From: JBHJGM01 sp964405825
Lineage (GTDB): Bacteria; Verrucomicrobiota; Verrucomicrobiia; Opitutales; JBHJGM01
Assembly: GCA_964405825.1 (NCBI GenBank)
Contig: CAYOPI010000039.1
Coordinates: 1-28,487 of the forward strand
Length of the DNA: 28,487 nt
Reading direction: 5' to 3'
Shown here: positions 1 through 8,661 of the stretch, piece by piece
How positions within the stretch are numbered: position 1 is the stretch's first letter
How the letters are laid out: each line of letters starts with the position of its first letter
The notes under the pieces: generated by a model
What the model was told of the DNA's origin: nothing
What the model saw: the letters and a program-made list of their open reading frames with translations, nothing else
The model's database searches: none
Translations under genes and position numbers: made by a program

Positions 1-2
1 TT

Positions 3-1421
3 AACCTGGCCAACGACCGCAACGCGAAGTTCTGGGGAACGCTGGCGGCCTTCTTTCTGGCCTTCACCGTGTTCTTTCACTGGGCCAAGGGGTACATTTC
101 CAAAAACGTGGTCAGTCCGGACTGGCTGGCCTGGGCGGTCAGTTCCGCAGGCGGTGCGCTGCAGAGCGCGGTCGACAGCCCCAGCAGCCCGCTCTACCAC
201 CTGCGCAAGGGCATGGAGGACCCCGGCTTTTACTACTCCTTTGCCTACTGCGCCTGCGTGGTGATCTTTGGCATTCGCCGGATCAAGCGACGAAAGACGC
301 CCTACGTTAAAGTACAAACAATCACGCTGACGTTGATTCAGTGTATCCCGCTGTTTCTGCTGCCCTACATCGTTTTGCCGTGGATGGGGGCGCTGGGTGC
401 CTGGGACACCGGCGTGGGCAAGTGGATTGGCGATGCACTCTGGCCCAACGGCGCCTACTGGATGGCCTTCGGGCTGATCCTGGCCTGGCCGCTGTTCATC
501 TGGAACTGGTTCACCGCCGAACCGGTCGTGGGCTGGCTGATCCTGGGCTCGATTCAGACCTTCGTCCTCATTCCGCTGATCATCCGCTACTGGGGCAAGG
601 GCGCGTACTGCGGCTGGATCTGCTCGTGCGGCGCACTGGCCGAGACCCTCGGCGACGCCCACCGCCACAAGATGCCCCACGGCCCCTTCTGGAACAAACT
701 CAACATGACCGGTCAGGTCATCCTCTGGGTGGCCCTTTTCATGATGGCCGTGCGGATCGCCGGCTGGGTCTTCCCCGGAGAGTATTCCACCAACAACGAC
801 GGCGAGTTTCTCAACAGCGCCGGTGAAGTGGTCGAGAGCGCCGACCAGGCCGCCTGGGAATCCTCCGTCTTCGCGAGCGTTTTCGACGCGATGCTCTCCA
901 GCAAGGACGAGTACGGCATGCCCGTGGCTGCCATTGACTACAAGTACATCGTCGACATCTGGCTGGCCGGGGTGCTCGGGGTGGGTCTGTACTTCCATTT
1001 CTCCGGGCGCGTGTGGTGCCGCTTTGCCTGCCCTTTGGCGGCGCTGATGCACATCTACACGCGCTTCTCGAAGTTTCGCATCTTCACCGACAAGAAGAAG
1101 TGCATCTCCTGCAACGTCTGCACGAGCGTCTGCCACCAGGGCATCGACATCATGAACTTCGCCAACAAGGGCCTGCCGATGGAGGACCCCGAGTGCGTGC
1201 GTTGCTCGGCCTGTGTCCAAAGCTGCCCGACCGGGGTGCTGCAGTTTGGCCGCTACGATTCCAAGGGCGGGATCAAGTACGACAAGCTCGATGCCTCCCC
1301 GGTGATCATGAAGGAACGCGCGGCCAACGCAGCCGGTTCCGCGACCCCGGCCGCCGCGCGTGACTTGCAGCCCGTCGACGCTTTCCTGAAGGAGCTGAAG
1401 TCCCTCTCAAACGCAAACTGA
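3..1421 (+). CDS. Membrane-bound 4Fe-4S polyferredoxin, NapH/YccM-like (5' partial)
   Basis: The reading frame is open from base 3, so the start codon lies upstream of the window. The visible part has about seven hydrophobic segments. Numbered from the GTG at 69, it then shows a C181-x3-C185-x-C187 cluster, a second C317-x3-C321-P motif, and two classic ferredoxin 4Fe-4S motifs, C345-x2-C-x2-C-x3-C355 and C376-x2-C-x2-C-x3-C386-P. Paired CxxxCP motifs on a membrane domain followed by a two-cluster ferredoxin tail are typical of the NapH/MauN/NosR-type electron-transfer superfamily, which moves electrons between the quinone pool and redox partners. The last 40 residues are Ala-rich and look unstructured. 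No partner enzyme is visible, so the pathway is unknown. A larger protein with another N-terminal domain is possible because the beginning is missing. Confidence 0.85.
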   Translation, partial: NLANDRNAKFWGTLAAFFLAFTVFFHWAKGYISKNVVSPDWLAWAVSSAGGALQSAVDSPSSPLYHLRKGMEDPGFYYSFAYCACVVIFGIRRIKRRKTPYVKVQTITLTLIQCIPLFLLPYIVLPWMGALGAWDTGVGKWIGDALWPNGAYWMAFGLILAWPLFIWNWFTAEPVVGWLILGSIQTFVLIPLIIRYWGKGAYCGWICSCGALAETLGDAHRHKMPHGPFWNKLNMTGQVILWVALFMMAVRIAGWVFPGEYSTNNDGEFLNSAGEVVESADQAAWESSVFASVFDAMLSSKDEYGMPVAAIDYKYIVDIWLAGVLGVGLYFHFSGRVWCRFACPLAALMHIYTRFSKFRIFTDKKKCISCNVCTSVCHQGIDIMNFANKGLPMEDPECVRCSACVQSCPTGVLQFGRYDSKGGIKYDKLDASPVIMKERAANAAGSATPAAARDLQPVDAFLKELKSLSNAN

Positions 1422-1456
1422 CGCGTTGGGAACGTTGCGCAAAGGTCCCGTTCGGC

Positions 1457-3478
1457 TCACTGGCCGCGGTAGTACTTCTCGAAGCACTTCTGGGCGTCGG
1501 CCCGGCCAAAGAAGCGCGCCACCCGGTAGCCCAGAATGAGGCGCACGGCCGTGCCGAAGTAAGCCCCAAAGGCCTTTTTCTGGTAGCGCCGGTCGGCGTA
1601 GCGCACCCCGCCGTCAAGAAAGAGCACCGGACCTGCCTCACGCAGCCGCAGCGCCAGTTCGGTATCCTCCATCAGGGGCAGGGCCGGGAAGCCCCCCACC
1701 GTCTCAAGACGACGTCGATCCACGAACTGCGCCTGGTTGCCCAGCGTCAGCCGCCCGAAAAGCGAAGAGGTGCGGTTGAGCACGTCGATGAGCACCAGAG
1801 CCGGGCCGGCCCCACGCGTCACGTGCCGGCCGCCCACCGCCCCGCCAATCGCCTCGGGCGAGGCTGCCATTGCCTGAACGACCCGTGCGCACAGTCCGGG
1901 CGCCGCGCGGGCGTCGGCGTGCAGGACCAACATCCAGTCATGCGCTGCGACTGCCACCCCGGCGGCGATCTGGCCCCCTCGCCCACCACCGGCTTCGATG
2001 ACCCGCGCGCCCGCGGCCTCGGCCTGCTGACGAGTGGCATCGGTTGAGCCGCCGTCCACCACCACGACATCCATACCCGTATCCAGTGAATGGATACATT
2101 GGCCGATGGACCCGGCCTCGTTCAGGGCAGGGATGACCACGCTGAGTCGCCGCGGCGGCACGCTCTCCGGCTGTAGCCGAAATTTGGATACGAAGAGCCG
2201 CTTGAAGGCGTGACGGGACTCGCCCAGCAGCAGGACAACGAAGGGCAGCCAGACCAGCCAGTCGACCCACTGCGGCTGGGCCCAGGCTCCGCCGGCGTTC
2301 TGGCTGGCCCAGGCGGTGTAGTAGAGCCCGCTCGTGGCAAAAAGCCACCACCAGGCGTTGCCCGGCAGCAGGACAAACCAGGGCACCATCCAGGCGAGGT
2401 ACCAAGGGTGCACGATCGGCGAGAGCACCAGCAGGCCGCCCAGCAGCGCCATCGATGCGCGCCAGCCATCGTGTATCCGAAAAGTCAGGACAAGCGTCCA
2501 GGCGCAAAGCAGAAGCGCCACCACCGCCGAGGCCAGGGTCGTGTCGTTGAAAGCCCACCGCAGGACGGCGTGGATGGAGCCGTTGTGCGCGCTGCCGCCG
2601 CCAAAGCCGACCAGCCCGTGAAGCAGCCCCTCGATCGTTCCCAGAAATGGAAGCACCGGCAGAACCAGCACCGGCAGCGCCGCCCATGCCCTGCGCCAGC
2701 CACCCCGCCGGACCAACAGCGGCGCCAGCAACACGGCAATCACCTTAACCTGCAGCGCGAGGGCCCAACAGATCCAGGCGAGCCGCCCGCGCCCGGCCTG
2801 CTGCAGCCAGACTGCCCCCAGCATCGGCAGGATGAGCAGGCTGTCGAAGTGTGCCTCGCCCGCAAACATAAGCAGCACCAGCGGGTTGAGCGCGTAGAAA
2901 ACGCCGCGCGAGGCGCGTACGCCGCGTTGCCGCAGAATCGCCAGGAGCAACAGCAGCGTGCCCAGGTCCGCCGCGACAATGAGCAGCTTCAGCGGCCAGA
3001 CGGCATCGTCCACGGTGTACACGGCGGCAAAGATCAGCAGCGAAAGCGGCGGGTAAGCCGTCAGGCGCTCCTTGTGGTTGATGCCCGCGTACCAGGGGTC
3101 GCAATGGTAGGCGGCGAAGCGGGGATCGTCGGCCGGCGCGGCGTACGGGCTGAGCCCTTCCAGCACCAGACGTCCCTCCCAGAGGTAGCGGTTGACGTCG
3201 TCCGAAGGCGGATGCGGCCAGAGCAGACCGCGTGCGATCAGCGCCAAAACGCACAGAATCCAGCAGGCCTCGCGCTCACTCCAGCCATCGGGCCAGAGCG
3301 CCCAGACCAGCGTCATCAGGACCGTGCCACCGCCCAGAAACGCAATCAGCCCGAGGGGATTCTCCCGCGCCCCCAGCGCCAACCCGGCCCAGGCGCAGCA
3401 GGCGAGCAGTCCCGCCAGCACGCCCAGAAAGGCCACCGCCCGATATGGCAGCTCGCGCCAGTCCTGCGGCCACCCCAT
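1457..3478 (-). CDS. Fused multipass GT87-like glycosyltransferase plus GT2 glycosyltransferase
   Basis: A 673-aa protein with two parts. Residues 1 to about 430 are polytopic with ten or more hydrophobic segments. An early extracytoplasmic loop reads PSDDVNRYLWEGR, a motif common in polyprenol-phosphate-sugar-dependent transferases (GT87/mannosyltransferase-like, GT-C fold). From residue 444 there is a soluble GT-A domain opening SVVIPALNEAGS, with VVDGGSTD, an HADA (DxD-like) motif near 520-523 and MEDTEL near 603-608. This matches the small GT2 subfamily often called rSAM/selenodomain-associated transferase 2 (TIGR04283). The two enzymes are normally separate genes. The start follows the upstream synthase stop by 20 bp, so the two are probably co-transcribed. 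Substrate and product are not readable from sequence. The domain calls are firm and the biological role is open. Confidence 0.85.
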   Translation of the reverse strand: MGWPQDWRELPYRAVAFLGVLAGLLACCAWAGLALGARENPLGLIAFLGGGTVLMTLVWALWPDGWSEREACWILCVLALIARGLLWPHPPSDDVNRYLWEGRLVLEGLSPYAAPADDPRFAAYHCDPWYAGINHKERLTAYPPLSLLIFAAVYTVDDAVWPLKLLIVAADLGTLLLLLAILRQRGVRASRGVFYALNPLVLLMFAGEAHFDSLLILPMLGAVWLQQAGRGRLAWICWALALQVKVIAVLLAPLLVRRGGWRRAWAALPVLVLPVLPFLGTIEGLLHGLVGFGGGSAHNGSIHAVLRWAFNDTTLASAVVALLLCAWTLVLTFRIHDGWRASMALLGGLLVLSPIVHPWYLAWMVPWFVLLPGNAWWWLFATSGLYYTAWASQNAGGAWAQPQWVDWLVWLPFVVLLLGESRHAFKRLFVSKFRLQPESVPPRRLSVVIPALNEAGSIGQCIHSLDTGMDVVVVDGGSTDATRQQAEAAGARVIEAGGGRGGQIAAGVAVAAHDWMLVLHADARAAPGLCARVVQAMAASPEAIGGAVGGRHVTRGAGPALVLIDVLNRTSSLFGRLTLGNQAQFVDRRRLETVGGFPALPLMEDTELALRLREAGPVLFLDGGVRYADRRYQKKAFGAYFGTAVRLILGYRVARFFGRADAQKCFEKYYRGQ

Positions 3479-3498
3479 GCTTGCGCGCCTGCCGGTCC

Positions 3499-5103
3499 TC
3501 AGCGGACCGATACTTCCTGGGGCGAAGGCGGTTCGGCCGCGGCGACCGGCTCTTTGCGCGACTCGACCTCATGCGGCGCGCAGCGGTTGCCCTGCACCCA
3601 GCTCTTGAGGCAGCGCACGAATCCCGCCAGGTCGACCGAGGCCCAGAGACTGGCCAGGCCCACACCAAGGAAGCCCAGCGTGTAAAGCAGGATGAAACCG
3701 ACGGTCGGGTAGTTCTCGGTGAGGAAGCAGTAGTACAGCGCAACCAGCGAGTACACGCCCAGCGAAATCTCCAGCAGCGGCAGGAGCTTGGCCCCGACCT
3801 TGTAGCGTTTGACCAGGCGGTCGCCGGACTTTGGCGTGCGCACAAAGCCGCTGCGGATTCCCAGGGCGGCTTCCAGGACCGCTTTTGTATTGGAAACGGC
3901 GATACCCATGCCGATGGCCATCAACGCCGGCACACTGATCAAGGCGCGGCCCAGCGGCCGTCCCACGTAGCGCTGGCTGGCGATGAGCACGGCCGTTGGC
4001 GCAAAGGCGGCAAAGCCGATGAAGACCGCCCCCGCCGCGATGACCGTCCAGTGCACGAGCTTCTGCAGGTCCAGCATCGCCGCCATCGGCAGGGCCACCA
4101 GGGCCACCATCAGGATCAGCGGGTGGATCATGTAATGCGTCAGGTGAAACGAGCACTGAATCTTCTGACGCAGCGGCATGGCGCGCTGCCACACTTTGGG
4201 CAGGAGGATGCGCGCGGTCTGAATCGAGCCCTTGGCCCAGCGGAACTGCTGGCTCTTGAAGCCGAGAATGCTTGAAGGGATTTCCGCCGGAACCACCAGA
4301 TCGGGCAGGAACCGCAAACGCCAACCAGCCATCTGCACACGGTAGGAAAGGTCGAGGTCTTCGGTCAGGGTGTCGGCCCGCCAGCCCCCGCCGGCTTCGA
4401 TGGCCTCGCGCCGCCAAAGTCCGGCCGTGCCGTTGAAGTTCATGTACAAATCGCTGAAGCTGCGCGCGGTCTGCTCCACGATGAAGTGGTTGTCGATGCC
4501 AACGGCCTGCGCCAGAGTCAGCAGCGACTCCTCGCGGTTGAGGTGGCCCCAGCGCGCCTGAATCAGGCCGGCCTTGGGGTCGGTCATCAGCAGCGGCACG
4601 GTCTCCAGCAGGAAGTCCTCGGGCGGAACGAAGTCGCCGTCAAAAATCGCCAGCAGCTCGCTGTCGTCGCGGGTCATGCCCTCCTTGAGCGCCCCGGCCT
4701 TGTAACCGGTGCGTACCTCTCGGCGCAGTACCTCGATCCGGTGGCCCTCCGCGCGCAGTTCGGCGACGATCCGGTCAACGATCTCAACGGTCTCGTCGAT
4801 GGAGTCATCGAGCACCTGGATGGTGTGGCGGCCCCTGGGGTAGTGCATCGCCGCGACTGCCCGGATGCAGCGCTCGGCCACGTTGACCTCGTTGAAAAGC
4901 GGTATCTGGCTGAGGACGCGGGGGACCTCCTCCGGCGGCAGCGCCTTGAGATTGGGTGCCTGGGCACGCAGCGCGGCGTTTTCGTCTTTCGCGCGCTGGC
5001 GGGCTTTGCGGAAACGCGAAAGCAGATAGTAGTTGTTGAAGCCGTACAGCGACAGGCCGAGGGTCGCCGTCAGGTACACGAGGACGCACGCTGCGAAGAA
5101 CAT
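3499..5103 (-). CDS. Cellulose synthase/CslA-like processive GT2 glycosyltransferase
   Basis: A 534-aa membrane glycosyltransferase. An N-terminal anchor (residues about 2-22) is followed by a GT2 catalytic domain with D99-D100, the DGD triad at 155-157, TED at 247-249 and QQFRW at 285-289. That is the D,D,D,Q(Q/R)xRW signature of processive beta-glycan synthases. Several C-terminal membrane helices follow, with a further soluble tail. The order and spacing resemble bacterial CslA-like (glucomannan 4-beta-mannosyltransferase-type) proteins, with no PilZ domain. It would polymerise or extend a glycan at the cytoplasmic membrane from a nucleotide sugar. It is the first gene of a two-gene minus-strand unit with the GT87-GT2 fusion. 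Substrate specificity cannot be assigned. Confidence 0.88.
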   Translation of the reverse strand: MFFAACVLVYLTATLGLSLYGFNNYYLLSRFRKARQRAKDENAALRAQAPNLKALPPEEVPRVLSQIPLFNEVNVAERCIRAVAAMHYPRGRHTIQVLDDSIDETVEIVDRIVAELRAEGHRIEVLRREVRTGYKAGALKEGMTRDDSELLAIFDGDFVPPEDFLLETVPLLMTDPKAGLIQARWGHLNREESLLTLAQAVGIDNHFIVEQTARSFSDLYMNFNGTAGLWRREAIEAGGGWRADTLTEDLDLSYRVQMAGWRLRFLPDLVVPAEIPSSILGFKSQQFRWAKGSIQTARILLPKVWQRAMPLRQKIQCSFHLTHYMIHPLILMVALVALPMAAMLDLQKLVHWTVIAAGAVFIGFAAFAPTAVLIASQRYVGRPLGRALISVPALMAIGMGIAVSNTKAVLEAALGIRSGFVRTPKSGDRLVKRYKVGAKLLPLLEISLGVYSLVALYYCFLTENYPTVGFILLYTLGFLGVGLASLWASVDLAGFVRCLKSWVQGNRCAPHEVESRKEPVAAAEPPSPQEVSVR

Positions 5104-5326
5104 GGGTGGTGTATGGGGGAGGGGGCCGTGCCCGCATCAGGATTAATGCCAGGCAAGCTCAACTAAGCTTACCCGCAGGCCAACGCGCAAACCCTTTAGC
5201 ACGATGAATTGCTTGGCCCGGAGGCCTGGCGTGAGATTCAACGATGCGTCCCGGCGGAACCACGTCCGCTGGAACCGGGGCGACCGGGCAGGCAGAGCCG
5301 GTCAACAGCCTTGGCCGCAAGGGCGG

Positions 5327-5698
5327 TCAGGCAGTCAGCAAGAGTCCTCGATCGACCTCGGGGGCGTCCTTCCAGAGCTGCTCGAGCTGGTAGTTCTCGC
5401 GCTGCGAGGGAAGGAACAGGTGCACCATGAAGTCGAAGGCATCGAGCACGAGCCAGCCGCTGGTCGGCTCGTAGTCAATGGCCAGCACGTCCACGCCGCA
5501 CTCCTTGCAGGCGCGGTCGAGGTGGCCGGCCAGGGCCTTGAGGTGCGGTTCGGACGTACCGGTGGCGATCACGAAGTAGCTGGCCACATCGGATTTGCCG
5601 GTGAGGTCGAGAATACGCACATCGCTGGCTTTCTTGTCGTCCAGCGCGGCGCAGAGGCGATTGATCTGTTCGAGGATGTCCGTTGGTTGGTCCTGCAT
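5327..5698 (-). CDS. rsfS: Ribosomal silencing factor RsfS
   Basis: A 123-aa protein of the RsfS/Iojap family, which binds L14 on the large subunit and blocks subunit joining in stationary phase. Family features seen are the ILDLTGKSDVASYFVIATGT strand region, the YEPTSGWLVLDAFDFMVHLF core and the C-terminal ENYQLEQLW segment. The frame is open further upstream, but that part is a shadow of nadD. I start at the ATG at 5698, which gives the expected family length and N-terminus. It follows nadD by 16 bp, the usual bacterial order nadD-rsfS, so translation is probably coupled. No strong Shine-Dalgarno sequence is seen before the start. Confidence 0.93.
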   Translation of the reverse strand: MQDQPTDILEQINRLCAALDDKKASDVRILDLTGKSDVASYFVIATGTSEPHLKALAGHLDRACKECGVDVLAIDYEPTSGWLVLDAFDFMVHLFLPSQRENYQLEQLWKDAPEVDRGLLLTA

Positions 5699-5714
5699 AC
5701 GTAGGTGTACTATT

Positions 5715-6314
5715 TCATCTATACAGTTGGTGTTTGTTGATGTAGGCTTGAACTCTGGGATGAACCAGAAAGTCGATGCGGCGCCCCTGGGCCACGCGGT
5801 CGCGGACTTCGGTGGAGCTGATTTCAAAGAGGTGCCCGTCGATGTGGTGCAGACGCAGGCCTTTGACGTCGTGGGAGGGGCGGGCCTCGGGGTCGAAGCC
5901 GGGACGCTCCACCACCAGAAACTGGGCCAGAGCGGCCAACTCTTCAATCGCATGCCACCGGTCCAGCTGCGCCGCCTGATCGGCGCCGATGATGAGGTAG
6001 AGCGCCTCGCCGGGGCGTTCCTCGCTCAGGCGCCGGATGGTTTCCACCGTGTAGCTGACGCCCCCGGAGGCCAGCTCGATGTCGAGCGCCTCAAACTCGG
6101 GATAGTCCTCGATGGCGGCGGCTACCATACCCAGTCGATGCCGGTCGAGCGCGCCGGGAGCGGTGGACTTGAGCGGGGCCTGCGCCGCGGGAATGAAGAG
6201 CACCCGGTCCAGGCCGAACGCTTCACAGGCGTCCTGAGCGATGAGCAGATGTCCCAGGTGGATCGGATCAAAGCTACCTCCGAATACGCCGGTCTTGCAG
6301 GTCGCCGCGGCCAC
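5715..6314 (-). CDS. nadD: Nicotinate-nucleotide adenylyltransferase
   Basis: A 199-aa NadD that adenylates nicotinate mononucleotide to deamido-NAD in NAD biosynthesis. The nucleotidyltransferase motif GGSFDPIHLGHL is near the N-terminus (about residues 12-23), and the second signature ISSTEVRDRV is near residue 165. Length is normal. The only in-frame start giving the full N-terminal strand is GTG at 6314; the nearby ATG at 6318 is out of frame. It lies 65 bp downstream of the sigma factor gene and 16 bp upstream of rsfS, all on the minus strand. Confidence 0.93.
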   Translation of the reverse strand: MAAATCKTGVFGGSFDPIHLGHLLIAQDACEAFGLDRVLFIPAAQAPLKSTAPGALDRHRLGMVAAAIEDYPEFEALDIELASGGVSYTVETIRRLSEERPGEALYLIIGADQAAQLDRWHAIEELAALAQFLVVERPGFDPEARPSHDVKGLRLHHIDGHLFEISSTEVRDRVAQGRRIDFLVHPRVQAYINKHQLYR

Positions 6315-6379
6315 ACATGCGCTAGAAGCCGTTCAGGCCAATCCCGATGGCCCGGGTTCCTCCAGTTGCCCAATTACCC

Positions 6380-7489
6380 TCAAGCATGACCCTCGTTGTA
6401 GACACCTTTGAGGATACTTTCAAGTCTCTGCAGGGCGCGTTTTTCGCGCATACTCACCTGCTGGTGGGAAATCCCAATACGATCGGCGATGGACTTGAGC
6501 GTCTGCTCGTGACCGTCGCCCTCGAGCCCGTAACGCAGAGTCAGCACCTCTCGCTGCTTGTCGGTCAGGCGTGAGAGCAGCGTGCGCACCTGCGAGCACA
6601 TCTCCTCGCGACTGAGCTGCTCCAGCGGCGTCTCAGCGTTGTCGTCGGGAAGGGTCATGCCGCCAGGATTTTCGTCCGAAGGCTCATCCAGGGCGACCGA
6701 GGGCTGCAGCAGCTCTTCAAAAGGCAGCGGCTTCTGGCTGTCTTTTTCGAGGGCGGCGCGCTGACGGGCCTGCACCAGAAGGCGTGAGGCCAGGTTGATC
6801 GGCACGTGCACCGGGAAGCGTTCGCCGAGAAGGAAATTGCGGATGTGGCGGGTGATCCAGATTTGCGCGTAGCTGGCCAGCGAGGACTTTCCGTCGACCT
6901 TGTCGATGGCGTGCAGCAGCCCGAGGGCACCTTCCTGAATGGCGTCCGGGCGCTTGCCCGCGTCAAAGACCAGACGGTTGGCCAGGCGTGTGATCAGCGG
7001 CTCATAGCAGGCGAACAGGTAGGCCTGCGCGTGCTTGTAGCGGCGGTGGTGGCGGCGCAGGGAAAACTCAAAGGCCTCGCAGAAGCTGCGCCACTGCTTT
7101 TCCGAGAGCATCTCGTCCATCTCGCGGGCGCTGGGCATCTCCAGCGAGTACCAGCCGGCCAGCGTCAGGGCCGTGCGGCTGGCGAAGGCCCCGCGGTAGC
7201 GGTCCATTATCCACAGAACGAGGTTCTTCTTGTGCTCGAGGGCCAGCGAATCGACGACCGCGCGCAGGCCAATTCCTCGGCGGGGCAGCGGCAGGCGCAG
7301 GCTCTTGAGCCCGTGAGCAAGCAGAGGCTCAAAGCAGGGCAGGCGCAAAACCCAGTCCAGATGACCGCGGTGGCGCCGGATGAAGAGACGACACGCTGCC
7401 TCGCCCGCGGGGGTTTCACTGCGTGATGCGGGAAGGGCGGGTTGCGGCAACGTAGACGCGTCGACTTCAGCTACAGAGGCTGTCGCCAT
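6380..7489 (-). CDS. RNA polymerase sigma-70 family factor with atypical N-terminus
   Basis: A 369-aa sigma-70 family protein. Region 2 covers about residues 157-222, including DAIQEGALGLLHAID (2.2) and an ASYAQIWITRHIRNF segment corresponding to regions 2.3-2.4. VHVPINL marks region 3.0. Region 4 runs from about 295 to 360, with LTDKQREVLTLRYGLEGDG and an HTH around SIADRIGISHQQVSMREKRA. The first 150 residues do not look like region 1.2 of primary sigma factors, and the 2.4 recognition helix departs from the RpoD consensus. It is therefore more likely an alternative (group 2/3-like) factor than the housekeeping one. It leads the sigma-nadD-rsfS run. A TTGACG-N16-TACATT promoter candidate lies just upstream, shared in a divergent region with popT. 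Confidence 0.85.
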   Translation of the reverse strand: MATASVAEVDASTLPQPALPASRSETPAGEAACRLFIRRHRGHLDWVLRLPCFEPLLAHGLKSLRLPLPRRGIGLRAVVDSLALEHKKNLVLWIMDRYRGAFASRTALTLAGWYSLEMPSAREMDEMLSEKQWRSFCEAFEFSLRRHHRRYKHAQAYLFACYEPLITRLANRLVFDAGKRPDAIQEGALGLLHAIDKVDGKSSLASYAQIWITRHIRNFLLGERFPVHVPINLASRLLVQARQRAALEKDSQKPLPFEELLQPSVALDEPSDENPGGMTLPDDNAETPLEQLSREEMCSQVRTLLSRLTDKQREVLTLRYGLEGDGHEQTLKSIADRIGISHQQVSMREKRALQRLESILKGVYNEGHA

Positions 7490-7533
7490 GATTTAAAAAT
7501 ACCTGGTCGCAGGATGTTAGCAACGGAAAAGCG

Positions 7534-7561
7534 AATGTATATGTGAACACAAATTCGTCAA
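7534..7561 (-). promoter_or_regulatory. Candidate promoter of the sigma factor gene
   Basis: On the minus strand, TTGACG (7561-7556) and TACATT (7539-7534) are separated by 16 bases. The transcript would start shortly before the sigma gene start at 7489. A 9-bp sequence (TGTGAACAC on the plus strand, 7542-7550) lies in the spacer, and its reverse complement recurs by the popT promoter. It was found by eye only. Confidence 0.4.
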
Positions 7562-7670
7562 CGGAAGTCAAGTTCGCGTTTTCACAGCGGTGAGGTCACA
7601 CCCGAGCGGATCGACGCTTTCGAACTGAAATTAAGACCTGAAACTCCGCAAACGGTTTCACACAAGGCAC

Positions 7671-7699
7671 TTGGGCTAACCGGGCACGTTTGTGATAAC
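7671..7699 (+). promoter_or_regulatory. Candidate promoter of the popT-like gene
   Basis: TTGGGC (7671-7676) and GATAAC (7694-7699) are spaced by 17 bases, with a TG dinucleotide one base upstream of the -10 hexamer (extended -10 form). GTGTTCACA at 7702-7710 would cover the transcription start. The match is moderate and seen by eye. Confidence 0.35.
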
Positions 7700-7758
7700 A
7701 AGTGTTCACAAGGATAGGAGTTGCCAGAGGCGGGAATATTCCGATCTGTGGCGCGCGC

Positions 7759-8661
7759 ATGGGTCGAGCCGAGCTACTACTTTTTGCCAAAGGGGCCGCG
7801 ATGGGGGCCGCCAACGTCATTCCGGGTGTTTCGGGCGGCACCGTCGCCCTGGTCACGGGCGTCTACCAACGCCTGATCGATGCGCTGCGGCACTTCGACC
7901 ACCGCGCCGCGGGCCTGTTGGTCAAGCGCGACCTGCGCGGTTTCATCGGGCACACCGACTTCTGGTTTCTCTTTGTGCTGGGGCTGGGCGTGGCGGTGAG
8001 CATTCTGACCCTGGCGAAGGTGCTTGGCTGGCTCCTGAGCGAACACCCGGTGGAGACCTTCGCGCTGTTTTTCGGGCTGATCCTGGGCTCAGTCTACTTT
8101 GTGGGGATCACCGTGAAGCGCTGGGGTCCGGGTACCGTTCTCACGTTCGGGATCGGACTGGCCGTGGCGGTGGCGATCGCCTTTCTGGAACCGGCCCGAC
8201 CCAACGACGCCGCCTGGTACCTGCTGTTGTGCGGCATTGTGGCGATCGTGAGCATGATCCTGCCGGGGCTGTCGGGCTCGTACGTCCTCCTGCTGATGGG
8301 CAACTACGCGCTCGTGCTGGAGGCGATCAGCGAGTTCCGACTGAAGATTCTGCTCTACGTGGGCCTGGGGGCGATTCTGGGGCTGCTGCTGTTTTCGCGG
8401 CTGATCTCGTTTCTGTTCCGGGTGCTGCGCGATGCCACCCTCGCCCTGCTCACGGGCTTCATTCTGGGCTCGCTGGTGATCATCTGGCCCTGGAAACGCC
8501 TCCCGCAAGACAACGTGAAGGACGTCAGCCAGTACGAGTGGTACCTCCCCGACCCCACCCAGGCCGCGACGTGGATTGCGCTGGCGCTGATTCTGGGGGG
8601 CGTCGCCCTGGTCTGGCTGATGGAGCGCTCGGCGCCCGGCGAGAAGGCCAAGGCGGGGTGA
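7759..8661 (+). CDS. popT: DUF368 family protein, PopT-type polyprenyl-phosphate transporter
   Basis: A 300-aa polytopic membrane protein of the DUF368 family. Members have been shown to recycle undecaprenyl phosphate across the cytoplasmic membrane (PopT), supporting cell-envelope glycan synthesis. The signature KGAAMGAANVIPGVSGGT is at the N-terminus. The inverted-repeat second signature SMILPGLSGSYVLLLMGNY is in the middle, as expected for the duplicated fold. I choose ATG 7759 because family members start a few residues before the first signature; a GTG at 7702 in the same frame would add 19 uncharacteristic residues. The last codons (RSAPGEKAKAG and stop) lie in a 45-bp sequence that recurs at 9543-9587, so the 3' end looks like an integration target. 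Confidence 0.88.
   Translation: MGRAELLLFAKGAAMGAANVIPGVSGGTVALVTGVYQRLIDALRHFDHRAAGLLVKRDLRGFIGHTDFWFLFVLGLGVAVSILTLAKVLGWLLSEHPVETFALFFGLILGSVYFVGITVKRWGPGTVLTFGIGLAVAVAIAFLEPARPNDAAWYLLLCGIVAIVSMILPGLSGSYVLLLMGNYALVLEAISEFRLKILLYVGLGAILGLLLFSRLISFLFRVLRDATLALLTGFILGSLVIIWPWKRLPQDNVKDVSQYEWYLPDPTQAATWIALALILGGVALVWLMERSAPGEKAKAG

Noticed and set aside
2210..4275. Long plus-strand open frames opposite the two glycosyltransferase genes
   Set aside because: Their translations are Arg/Gln/Pro-rich without domains, and they are the antisense of well-supported genes with intact motifs. High G+C makes such frames common.
5104..5326. A small gene between rsfS and the CslA-like synthase
   Set aside because: No open frame with a start, ribosome site or recognisable product; probably leader sequence for the synthase.
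7690..7711. TTGTGA-N10-TCACAA as a Crp binding site
   Set aside because: The Crp consensus has a 6-base spacer; ten bases does not fit. I kept it only as part of the repeat observation.
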